From the NCBI GenBank assembly GCA_963575745.1, contig CAUYUJ010016369.1, positions 163,501 to 227,500 on the forward strand: 64,000 nucleotides of DNA, read 5' to 3'. Made by a program: the position numbers and the translations under genes. The notes under the pieces were generated by a model. It saw only the letters and a program-made list of their open reading frames with translations. It was not told where the DNA came from and made no database searches. Positions 55,068-64,000 of the stretch are shown piece after piece. Positions within the stretch are counted from its first letter, which is position 1, and every line of letters begins with the position of its first letter. Origin of the DNA: Prorocentrum cordatum (Eukaryota; Sar; Dinophyceae; Prorocentrales; Prorocentraceae).

Positions 55068-56660
55068 TCACCTCCTCGGGCTCCGACTCCTGCCTCGGCC
55101 GCCGGGGCCGCGGCCCCGCCGGTCGCCCTTGCCGCGGCCTTTTCCCCGGCCCCTCGGGCTGCGCGAGGGGGAACGGCCTCGGCGATCGCGACCGCCTCTG
55201 CCGCCCCCGGTGCGCCGGGACAAACTCCGCGACCTCGACCGCCGCCGGCCCGTGCCGCCGCCGCTCGCCCGGCCGCCGCCGCTCGGACCGGGAGCGAGCC
55301 CGAGCCGCACCTCGAGGTCCTGCTCCCGCATCGCCTCCCGCAGGTCCGTGCGGCTCCAAGACGACACGTCGGCGGGGGGAAGTAGCTCGACCCACCGGGC
55401 GTGGTTCCAGTTGCCCTGGTCCGTGGCTATCTCCAACGCTTTGAAGCGCTGGGTCAGGACGTCCAGAGCCTTCAGGAAGTGGCCGCCCGCGATGAGGCCG
55501 ATGGCGAGGGTGAGCGTGCGCATCTCGCGGCTGGTGCGCAGCCCGATGTCCCTCTCCGGGCGCGCGGCGAAGACCACGGTCTGGAGGTACATCCGGGCGA
55601 CCTCGGGGAGAAGCTGCTTCCCGGGGACGCCCTCGGCGGTCCGGAAGCGGTCCGCGAAGTAGACCTGCATCTTCTCGAGCGCGGTCTGGGCCAGCACTCC
55701 AGGGCATCTGGCCGCGACCTGCGCGACCGTCAGATGCCGCCGGCGGTCTGCCGCGGTGTCCTCGGCCCCCGCCGGAGCGCGTTCGAACACCTCTTCGATG
55801 CCGGTGAGCCCTGAGGCCGACGCAGGCGCATCGCCGCCGCGCTGGACGCGATCCCTGAGGGCGGCGCGGAGCCGCCTGGACAAGTCCTGCGCTGCGATGG
55901 CCGCCGTAGGCGGCTCGCGCGCCAACGCTGCCGCACTGCGGACCTGGGCGCGGTCCAAGAGCGCGTGGAGGCGCTCGGCCGCAGGCTCGTCCATCGCGGC
56001 CCCGCGGAGGGCGTCCTGCGCGCGAAGGGCAGCCCCCCCGCAGCCACGATGGCCCTGCGGAGGGCGCCCCGCGTCCCCAGCAGCCTCGGGCACCGCCGGC
56101 GGGAAGGCCGCTCCAGCCGCCGCTCCTGGGGCGCCCGCGCCGCGGGCCGCGGCCCCCGCGCCAACCGGGGTTGCCGCCGTCCCCAGCCCCAGCGCCTGGG
56201 CAAGCTCGTGGAGGTCGTCGTCCATGTCGCCTCCGGGAGCGCCTGCCGCAGCGCCGGGCGCCGGTGGCCTTCCGGCAGGGGCTGCCAGTGGCGGCACCGC
56301 GCCAGCCGGCGCTCCACCACCAGCAGCTGGCGCTGGAGCTCCCGCTCCTGCCAGCGCCGTCGCCGCCGCCGAGTGCGCCACCGCAGCCTTCCCGAGATCC
56401 CGCTGGCGGCCGGAAAGCCACAGCGTGCTGTCCAGGCTCGCCGCGGTGACTGCGCGCCAGGCCGTGACGTGGAAAACGTCCTTGTCCTCTGGGAGCTCCT
56501 TGCAATCCACCTCCGTGCAGAAGTGGAGGGTGACCGGCTTGGCGGAGCCGTAGGTGCCGAAGGTCTTGGTGACCCACCAGTCGAAGTACGCGTCCGAGAA
56601 CGCGAGCGGCTCGGCCAAGACGACCGGCCCCGCAACAGCCGCGCCGAAACGCGGCCCCAA
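55068..56660 (-). CDS. Gag-like ORF of the DIRS-like element with Arg/Gly/Ser-rich tail
   Basis: About 530 codons. Residues 15-75 look folded (FSDAYFDWWVTKTFG, VTLHFCTEVDCKEL, VFHVTAWRAVTAASL). Residues 80-200 are Ala/Pro/Gly-rich with little structure. Residues 280-450 are helical (VAARCPGVLAQTALEKMQVYF; ARMYLQTVVFAARPERDIG; MRTLTLAIGLIAGGHFLKAL; NWNHARWVELL) and resemble the conserved region of dinoflagellate element ORF1 proteins. Residues 455-530 are RS/RG-rich (RRRSRSRSLSRRTGGG), suited to RNA binding, and end in SRSPRR. There is no ATG at the 5' end of this frame. Upstream in other phases lie protein-like pieces (SGDVVEIEVHDYAGQG near 56720), so the N-terminus is probably frame-shifted. 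Confidence 0.65.
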   Translation of the reverse strand: MGPRFGAAVAGPVVLAEPLAFSDAYFDWWVTKTFGTYGSAKPVTLHFCTEVDCKELPEDKDVFHVTAWRAVTAASLDSTLWLSGRQRDLGKAAVAHSAAATALAGAGAPAPAAGGGAPAGAVPPLAAPAGRPPAPGAAAGAPGGDMDDDLHELAQALGLGTAATPVGAGAAARGAGAPGAAAGAAFPPAVPEAAGDAGRPPQGHRGCGGAALRAQDALRGAAMDEPAAERLHALLDRAQVRSAAALAREPPTAAIAAQDLSRRLRAALRDRVQRGGDAPASASGLTGIEEVFERAPAGAEDTAADRRRHLTVAQVAARCPGVLAQTALEKMQVYFADRFRTAEGVPGKQLLPEVARMYLQTVVFAARPERDIGLRTSREMRTLTLAIGLIAGGHFLKALDVLTQRFKALEIATDQGNWNHARWVELLPPADVSSWSRTDLREAMREQDLEVRLGLAPGPSGGGRASGGGTGRRRSRSRSLSRRTGGGRGGRDRRGRSPSRSPRGRGKGRGKGDRRGRGPGGRGRSRSPRR

Positions 56661-56855
56661 AACTTGCAGTAGGCCGTATCCTTAGCCTTGACCTGCGTAG
56701 TCGTGAACCTCGATCTCCACGACGTCCCCCGAGTGCAGCGTGGCCGCCAGGGCAACAGACTCGCGCCCGTTCCATCCCATCGGCCGCAGGATGCCGCAGG
56801 CGCAGGGGGAGAAGCAGAGATGAGGAAGGCCACGCGGCCCTCGGAAGCCCTGAGA

Positions 56856-56913
56856 GCCGTCACAGCTACGGCGTCGGTCGCACTTCGCACTAAATACCGG
56901 CGTCCGTCTCTCT
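56856..56913 (-). repeat. Terminal repeat A1 of the DIRS-like element
   Basis: 58 bp identical to the end of each 395-bp unit, same orientation, at the 5' end of the element. In sense it reads AGAGAGACGGACGCC, a TATTTA, then CCGTAGCTGTGACGGCTC, which aligns to DinoSL at 13 of 18 positions. Confidence 0.8.
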
Positions 56914-57196
56914 CGTGCGTGCCGTGCGTGCGGGCGAGGCGAAGCTGCGTGGGCGGGCGAGAGAAAGTCTCCTGTGGCTGAGGCGCGGCCGGACCAAATG
57001 ATTCTCCACCGGGCGGCCGGTGGCGCGCGGTGTCCCGCCGGTGTCCCGCGAAAGCCCCGTGTGGCTGAGGCGCGGCCGGACCAAATGATTCCCTTCCGGG
57101 CGGCCGGTGGCCCGCGGTGTCCCGCCGGTGTCCCACGGTGTCCCGCGGTGTCCCGCGGTGCCCCGCGGTGTCCCGCCGGTGTCCCGCGGTGTCCCG
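56914..57196. repeat. GTGTCCCGCCG repeat unit region beside the DIRS-like element
   Basis: Two copies of GTGGCTGAGGCGCGGCCGGACCAAATGATT (about 56972 and 57060) are followed by short GGTGTCCCGC tandem repeats up to 57196. Confidence 0.8.
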
Positions 57197-57197
57197 C

Positions 57198-57235
<38 letters not shown>

Positions 57236-57852
57236 GGATGAGGATGATGAATGATGAAATGATGGTGATGATGATGGTGATGCTGATGATGCTGCTGATG
57301 ATGATGACGATGATGATGATGGTGATGCTGATGATGATGATGATGATGATGATATGAGGGCAATGATGATGATGATGATGATATGCTGATGTTGGTGCCC
57401 CGATGATGATGATGATGATGCTGATGATGATGATGTCGATGATGATGATGATGACAATGATGATGATGCTGATGGTGTCCCGATGATGAGGATGATGACG
57501 ATCATGATGATGTTGATGATCATGATGATGACGATGATGGTGTCCCGATGATGATGAGTATGATGATGTTGATGTTGATGATGTTGATTATGATTGTGTC
57601 CCGATGATGATGTTGATGATGATGAGGTTGATAATGATTATGGCGTCCCGATGATGATGATTATTCTGATGGTAATGATGATGCTGTTGATGATGATGGC
57701 GTCCCGATGATGATGATGATGTTGATGCTGATGTTGGTGATGATGGTGATGGTGCCCCGATGATGACGATGAGATGCTGATGATGATGTTGATGATGCTG
57801 ATGCTGATGATGTCGATGATAATGATGAGATGATGATGATGGTGTCCCGATG

Positions 57853-57884
<32 letters not shown>

Positions 57885-58136
57885 AACGATGGTGATTATT
57901 ATGGTGTCCCGATGATGATGCTGCTGATGATGATGATGACGATGACTGTGTCCCGATGCTGCTGATGATGCTGATGATTGTGATGATGGTGATGATGATG
58001 ATGGTGGTGTCCCGATGATGTGGATGACCGTGATGATGATGATGGTAGTGTTGATGATGAGGACGGTGTCCCGATTATGATGATGTTGGTGATGATGATG
58101 TTGATGTTGTTGTTGATGATGATGATGACGTTGATT
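57197..58136. repeat. (GATGAT)n array punctuated by GTGTCCCGATGATG
   Basis: GAT/ATG triplets with GTT/GCT variants. The word TGTCCCGATGATGATG marks a new segment every 50-110 bp, which links this array to the GTGTCCCG repeats just upstream. Confidence 0.92.
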
Positions 58137-58345
58137 GTGAGAGCGGTTGTGATATCGATAGTGAGATCGATAGTGAGACCGAATGTGATATCGATTGTGA
58201 GATCGATTGTGAGATCGATAGTCAGATCAATTGTGAGATAGATCGAGTGAGATCGATTGTGAGATCGATCGAGGGAGATCGATCGAGCGAGACCGTTACT
58301 GAGATCGATAGTAAGATCGATAGGGAGACCGATCGAGTGAGACGT
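58137..58345. repeat. GATCGATTGTGA 10-12 bp minisatellite
   Basis: Units GATCGATAGTGA and GATCGATTGTGA repeat with small variation; each contains the palindrome GATCGATC or its variant. Confidence 0.9.
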
Positions 58346-58549
58346 TGGTTCCCCCCCCGAACCTCCTTATCACCCGAATGGGGGTCGTATAGGTATGTTA
58401 TGTTATGGTATGGTATGTGATTGTATGTTATGTCCCTCATATCCAAGGGACGGTGTTGTTCTTGTGATTCCCCATAACCAACGGATGGGGTTCTTGTTAT
58501 TCCCCATATCCAAAGGACGGGGTTCTTGTTATTACTGCTGGAAACGGTG
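58346..58549. repeat. TATGTTATGGTATG words and CCCCATATCCAAAGGA minisatellite, block 2
   Basis: 58385-58435 has GGTATGTTATG-type words. 58436-58540 belongs to the CCCCATATCCAAAGGATGGGG family found at 48160. Confidence 0.75.
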
Positions 58550-59112
58550 ACTACGCACCTCGAGCTGCCAAGACGGCCCGCGCAGGCAACCAAGGACACC
58601 AATATGTCCCAATTTGCCTTGAAAACGACCCAGGGCGGCCCCAACGCTGCCAACTATTGATTTCAAACGGCACGAGATGCCTCCAAGAAGACCCCCAAAA
58701 TGGCAACAAGAAGACCCTCAAAAGGTTCCGACGAAGCCAACAACAATGATCCTTCCTGGGCGCTTGAATGATATTCGCATTGTCGCCTTTTCGGGCTGCC
58801 GTCAGCTCAAGACGGCCGAAAGTGAGTCCACGATTGTCCAAGATGCATCTAAGACGGCCCCCAGACGGCCCACGAGCCCCCTACCCCTGTGGGACCCAAG
58901 ACGGCATCGTCAGGCCATTCGACTGCCCAAGACGGCGCCAAGACGGCCCCAAGATGGCCCCCAGATACCCACCACACAGCCATGAGGGCCCAAAGACGGC
59001 CCAAGAGAGCCCCAAGCTAGCGTAAGAAGGCCCCCAGACGGCACAAGAGGGCCAAAGAGGACCCCCAAGACTGCCTCACAGAGGCCGTGACAGCCCCAAG
59101 ACGGCCCCAATG
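58550..59112. repeat. CCAAGACGGCCC minisatellite with embedded core, copy 3
   Basis: Words CCAAGACGGCCCC and CCAAGAAGACCC around a core at about 58760-58825 (TTGTCGCCTTTTCGGGCTGCC). Confidence 0.75.
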
Positions 59113-59138
59113 AGTTTCATCATCACCATTATCATCAT

Positions 59139-59169
<31 letters not shown>

Positions 59170-60006
59170 AGCATCATCCTCATCATCATCATCATCATCA
59201 TCAGCATCATCATCATCATCATCGTCGTCGTCGTCGTCGTCGTCGTCATCATCATCAGCATCAGCATCAGCATGAGCATGAGCATCATCACCACCATCAT
59301 CATCGTCATCATCATCATCATCATCACCCCCACCACCACCACCACCATCATCATCGTCATCGTCATCATCAGCATCAGCATCAGCATGAGCATCATCACC
59401 AGCATCATGATCATACTCAGCAGCAGCAGCATGACCAATCACATCATCATCATCATCATCAGCAGCATCATAAGCATCAGCATCATCAGCATCATCATCA
59501 GCATCATCACAATCATACTCATATTCATCATCATCAACATCATCATCACCACCACCACCATCACCATCATCGTTATCGTCGGCATCATTATCATCATCAC
59601 TATCGGAATCATCAACACCATCAGCAGCATCATCACCATGATCACCCTCACTATCATGAACAGCGTTATCGTCATCGTCGTCGCCCTTGTCATCGTCATC
59701 GTCATCAGCATCGTCACTACCATCACAAACACCATCGACATAATCACAATCATCGTCATGGTCGTCATCAACATCATCCGATGCATCCTCACCAGCATCA
59801 CCCTCATGACCAGCAGCAACATCATCATCATCATCATCATCATCGGCATCATCATCATCATCATCATCATTACCACCACCATCACCATCACCATCACCAT
59901 CATCAGCAACAATCATACTTATCTTCAATACCATCATCATCACCACCAACATTACACATATCACCAACACAACAATCATCATCACCAACACCATCATAAC
60001 CATCAA

Positions 60007-60038
<32 letters not shown>

Positions 60039-60055
60039 ACATCACTGCCATCGTC
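59113..60055. repeat. (ATC)n microsatellite array
   Basis: Nearly 1 kb of ATC/CATCAT with CAG, GTC and ACC interruptions. Long frames through it encode poly-I, poly-H or poly-D/M and are not genes. Confidence 0.95.
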
Positions 60056-61229
60056 CTCATAATCTTCATCATCCTCATCACGGCTCTCCCAAACCTGGAA
60101 ACACGATGTCACCCGTGACGACCTTCCGCGCCCGCTCGAACAGTCGCCACCCATGATGCTGAGCTGGCCCGGTGGTGGGACTTGCCGCAGGCAGCTGGAT
60201 AGGTGTGTTTCGCGTTTCGGCGTGGCTGCCCGCGCCGTTGGTAGCTCTATACGTTTATCCCTCCCCTCCCTGCACTCGTCGCACTCACTTCATACCCGCT
60301 CCTCCAACCTTCTTCCCGCCGCCCCTGAACAACTACAACTTCTGATGACTATTATTCTCTCGTCCTTGACCCTGTCCAGAAGATGTTCGGCCCTCTCCGC
60401 GACCTTCTTGCTTGTACACAAAATTGGACAACAATGGTTTTCCTTCTGGCATTTTGCTATCCGATTGCTTCCGGTGTAGCAAAATGGTGCACCCGCATCA
60501 GCACGGACCCTCTGCGTAGCTCGACCTGGCTCACTGAACCTCCCTCATCCTCATCCTTCTCTCTCCCCACTTTCCTCATCCGTCTCCCCTCCTTCTCCTC
60601 CCTCATTTTCATCCTTCTCCTCCTCCCCCACGATTAAACAATATGAATACTACTCTTCTCTCTCCCCTGGTGGCGTCCGGGAAGTGGCCGGCCCCCTTCG
60701 GCGTACTGGTCTTTTACACACAGGATTCCCGGGACGCGGGCTTTCGCTTGTTTCTTGCTAAATGTTGCTCTCGCTGCAGCGCTGGCCTCATTTCCGCGCT
60801 TCCGCTCGTTCCGAATCGTGCTCCCGCTACAGCGCTGGCCTCATTTCCGCGCTTCCGCTCGTTCCGAATCGTGCTCCCGCTGCAGCGCTGGCGTCATTAT
60901 TTCCGGCGCCATGCCACGGCATGGTTCTCGGTCCTTCCAACTAGGCCCCAAAAGCAGAAAGCGATCCTCCCAAAGAAACCATCGAAAATGATTACACGTT
61001 CGGTGCCGATGTTTTGATTTGTTGGGCCGGAAGCCGCCCCCCCTCATTTGGGGGCGTCGCCACGCCATGCTATGTCATGCTTCGCGTTAATCTTTAACGC
61101 CATTATATATAAATATACCACGTATTGCTATACCATGCGAAGACATCCGATGGTGCGAATAGGGAAGAGATCGGCGCCATGATAAGGGATGCGAGGGAAG
61201 GGTAGGACGTCAGATATGACGCGAGCGCA
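60056..61229. other. Intergenic DNA with a 53-bp tandem repeat, no gene recognised
   Basis: A 53-bp unit starting CGCTGCAGCGCTGGCCTCAT occurs at 60772, 60825 and, partly, 60878. The remainder is mixed sequence with TCC-rich patches. Confidence 0.6.
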
Positions 61230-61544
61230 CTTAGCTTGTCCTCCTCCTCCTCCTCCCAATGCTCTCCCCCCCGCTTCCTTCTCCTCATCCTCTTCTTCCT
61301 TGTTCTATCCTCCTCCTCCTCCTCCTCCATCTCCTCCTCCATCTCCTCCTCCTCCTCCACGGTTCCGACTGATACCTACAAAAGCACGTCTGAACACAGC
61401 AACCCGAAGCGTAGCCGTCGCACTCCTCAAGGGTGATGACGCCGTTCCCAGCGGAGTCAAACAGACTCGCGAATTGCCTGAGACAGGGAAGAGGATGAGG
61501 ATGAGGATGAGGATGAGGATGAGGATGAGGACGATGACGATGAC

Positions 61545-61623
<79 letters not shown>

Positions 61624-61690
61624 GGGAGGAGGAGGAGGAGGAGGAGGAGGAGGAGGAGGAGGAGGAGGAGGGGGACGGGACGGAGAGGGG
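61230..61690. repeat. (TCC)n, then (GAT)n, then (GGA)n microsatellites
   Basis: TCC tracts at 61235-61365, GATGAG/GATGAT at 61490-61620 and GGA at 61622-61675, separated by about 120 bp of unique DNA. Confidence 0.9.
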
Positions 61691-64000
61691 GAAGAAGTGG
61701 GGGAGGAGGAGGGGGAGGGAACAGGATGAGGACATAGAGGAGGCAGAATCAGAAACCACACAGAAACCATCGTGATAAGAGGAAGAGGGATATGGGCAGG
61801 CTATCGAGGATGTGAGGAAGGGGGCGGTGAAGGGGCAGGTGAGGGAGACGAGCGCGAAATCCAGACGCGTCCGAGGCAGTGGACGAGCAACTTGAGGGAG
61901 GGTGGGGCCCAAAGAGACGCGCGACCGACGGTTGGGAGGGAGAGGAGCGAGGGCAGCTTGAGGAGCGAGGGGAAGGTGGAGACCCGCTCTCCGACGATAT
62001 GACTTTCAATCCCGTCGTCTTTCCTCGAGATCGGCCTCTGGAGATCGTTCTCGGGACCTGGGGCAATCACATATGGACTCGGGACGAAGACTTGCCCTCC
62101 TGGGAGTGGATCCCGGGCTCTGGGCCCGCGCGTTGGGAAACACACATTGTCGGATGCCTGGGAAGGAGGGGGTGCGCAACGCGCGCCCACCATTCTCTCC
62201 CCGGTATGTTGGCGCTCACGGTTGACCAAAGACAGAGAAAGAGAGAGAGAGAGAGAACACGCGAGACAAAGAGAGAGAGAGAGATATTGTCATGGAAAGA
62301 ACGGGCCCTGGCGGAAACGGGTCCTGGACCCCTGGGCCTTCCTCCAGGACCTGCTTTTCGTCCTGAACCGTGTCGACAGTCCCAGGGCCCGTGGAGGGCA
62401 TGCACGGTACAGAGGAGTGAGGTAGGGACGCAGGGAAGACGGAGAAAGAGGGGGAGCAGCAGGAGGGAGAGAGGGAGGAACCTGGAGGGAGGGAGGGAGG
62501 AGAGCGGAAGGAGGACTGATGATGAAGAGGGGCGTGGTCCAGAAGGAGGAGAAGGAGGAGACGAGCGTGCTAGAGTGCTAGAAAAAGAAAAAGAAGAGGG
62601 AGGGATGAAGGAGGACTACAAAACTCCGATCGCATCATGAAATACTCCGGGAACAACGGGAGCTTCCGAACACTGCCAGACTTTCGACGACTCGTTGTTG
62701 TTCGAGCCGCCAGTCGCCAGCCCCTGCAGCTGTCGACTCCGAATGGGTTTTCACCCCGAGTCGCGCTTCGCCAGTCCTGGAGCCCAGAAAAGGCCTCCAG
62801 ACGCAATGACATTGTGAAGAACATCCTGCGCATTGTTTTATAGTCGCCACGAGTCTTGGCCTCTCTCACAAATCGGCCCCAGGACCTGCCCTGGCGCGCG
62901 ATCTGACCAGAATGGCGAAGCAGATCCAGCCGTGGCGGTGGGCACGCCCTCGGAGACTCAAATGAAGGCTAGAAGTTCACGAAACCCCAATCCTCGATCC
63001 ATCCTCCCCCCATCCCCTCTCAAGAATCGGCGGCGGGCAGACCTCCCTTTAGGAAACCTCCCCTTAGTGAAAACGGCCTGGGACCGAAACCGACGGACCT
63101 GGACCAGCAGAAATGACGGCCGCGACGCCCTCTCGCGAACTGACAACGGCCAATTCCTTCATCGACGTGTCAGGGTAGGAGGTCTATCCCCCCCCCAAAG
63201 AGAGCCGCCTGGGCCGCCCGGGCTCCTGATCCGTCCAGCCTGGGGAGCGGGAATCGCAGACCTATCCCCGAAACCGGAGGCGGCCTGCGGCCCGGCGCCC
63301 TGGGCCCGCCCCAGGCCGATCGGCCAGCACAGAGCCGAGCCCAGGCTTGTGTTGCTCCCGGAAAGATGTCGCAAGAGTGTCGAAACAGTGTCGGACGAGC
63401 GTCTCCCAGGGCCCGACACGTGAAAGCCCTCGAGTTTCGGTACATGTTTCTGGTGCTCGAAATTCTTTCTGGTGATCAAAGCCAAAGTAGGTTGGAACAT
63501 CATAAGCCCAGGGCGGGAAGAGCCACGGGGGGGGTCGCCGACACGTGGAGGAGGTCGCGAACTCTTCCAGGAAACGGACCCCTGGAGCTTCCGGAACTCC
63601 AAGGACTCACAGAGACGCCCACAAGCCTACGAACCCCGGCGAAGCTCGATCCTCTTACTCCTCCTCGATCCTCACTCTGGCACGGCTGGATTGGGTACGG
63701 AAGCGATGGGCACTATGTCTCACCGCATACGTTGTCCAAGCCCGACAGTGGCCGCGACGTTCGCGGCGACCGACAGCAAGTCCTGTTTGAGATGGCAAGA
63801 ACTGCTGTCTGTCTTCGAAACTATTATTCCGTCCCCACTTCGATCGTACCGATCGGCTTCCAGGGGGGAGGTGGAGACTCCCCCTTTCTGAGAACCCCCG
63901 TCGGCACTGGCCGAGAAAGCCGAGCGGAGCCCGACCCGGCAGGGAGGCGGGGCCGGAGGGTGGCGGAGACGCCCGCACTTCTCATAGGAAATCGTCATCG
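61691..64000. other. Intergenic DNA to the window end, no gene recognised
   Basis: GC-rich with a GAGA tract at 62235-62290 and purine-rich stretches at 62400-62600. Frames of 80-250 codons exist in several phases but none resembles a known protein or shows a consistent coding pattern. Confidence 0.45.

Larger units (their letters stand above)
48571..56913 (-). mobile_element. DIRS/PAT-like tyrosine-recombinase retrotransposon carrying a C5 DNA methyltransferase
   Basis: Sense order on the minus strand: short terminal repeat A1 (56856-56913), gag-like ORF, a frame-disrupted pol N-terminus, RT, first part of RNase H, methyltransferase, rest of RNase H, tyrosine recombinase, then tandem terminal repeats (48571-50052). 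RT plus tyrosine recombinase and no LTR or DDE integrase defines the DIRS/PAT/Ngaro group. The coding part needs at least four frame changes, so this copy is probably dead. Retrotransposon-borne DNMTs are reported from Symbiodinium (de Mendoza et al. 2018), and this looks like a member or relative. Confidence 0.85.

Noticed and set aside
53992-56775. 927-codon minus-strand frame over the DIRS-like gag
   Set aside because: Its first two thirds are an Arg/Gly-rich shadow of the gag-like frame; only the part after about 54850 looks like protein and is reported as disrupted pol.
55730-57523. 597-codon minus-strand frame spanning the end of the DIRS-like element and the GAT array
   Set aside because: It is out of phase with the gag-like ORF and begins in microsatellite poly-I/S/H; only short pieces near 56690 may be real.
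59017-60156. Frames of poly-D, poly-M or poly-I in the ATC array
   Set aside because: Simple-repeat translation only.

Overview
The window is nuclear DNA of a dinoflagellate, probably a genome of the Symbiodiniaceae/Polarella/Prorocentrum type; the species cannot be fixed from sequence alone. Reasons: both LTRs of a large retrotransposon hold an exact dinoflagellate spliced-leader (DinoSL) sequence; the DNA is GC- and CpG-rich and full of kilobase-scale simple repeats; there is a VWD-like secreted protein with a GDPHM...FDL motif; and the mobile elements are Ty1/copia, tyrosine-recombinase (DIRS/PAT-like) and non-LTR types. I see no rRNA gene, tRNA gene, CRISPR array or operon.

Layout. 1-8,050: a 2.3-kb (TAG)n array, small minisatellites and a 4.8-kb degenerate (ACC)n array. 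8,050-10,482: no gene recognised. 10,488-28,489: one complete Ty1/copia retrotransposon on the minus strand, 18.0 kb long, with 199-bp TGTGAAT...ATTCACA LTRs and a perfect 5-bp target duplication (GGCAC). Reading from right to left it holds gag (coiled coil, capsid-like region, CCCH zinc fingers, SR-rich tail), protease, integrase, reverse transcriptase and RNase H. About 8 kb of extra coding sequence follows: an unrecognised protein of about 1,190 codons, a Tpt1/KptA-type RNA 2'-phosphotransferase domain with all four known catalytic residues, and several smaller segments. The copy is inactivated by in-frame stops and frame changes. 28,500-32,990: repeats and unassigned DNA. 33,001-34,383: a host-like VWD protein gene on the minus strand. 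34,500-44,600: minisatellites and microsatellites. 44,640-45,480: a decayed tail of a non-LTR (LINE) ORF. 45,500-48,570: repeats. 48,571-56,913: a second retroelement on the minus strand, DIRS/PAT-like, with gag, RT, a C5-cytosine methyltransferase placed inside the RNase H domain, and a tyrosine recombinase; its terminal repeat is amplified as a 395-bp tandem. 56,914-64,000: more simple repeats and no recognised gene.

The most interesting signal is in the copia LTR. Each LTR carries the 22-nt DinoSL in the sense of the element, followed by a GT, with a TATATA box starting exactly 29 nt upstream of the first SL base. The arrangement reads as a promoter whose transcript would begin with the spliced leader, so the element may supply its own SL cap sequence, or may have captured the host SL into its R region by reverse transcription. 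With the Tpt1-like RNA-repair domain and several intron-like frame interruptions, this suggests an element closely tied to host RNA processing.
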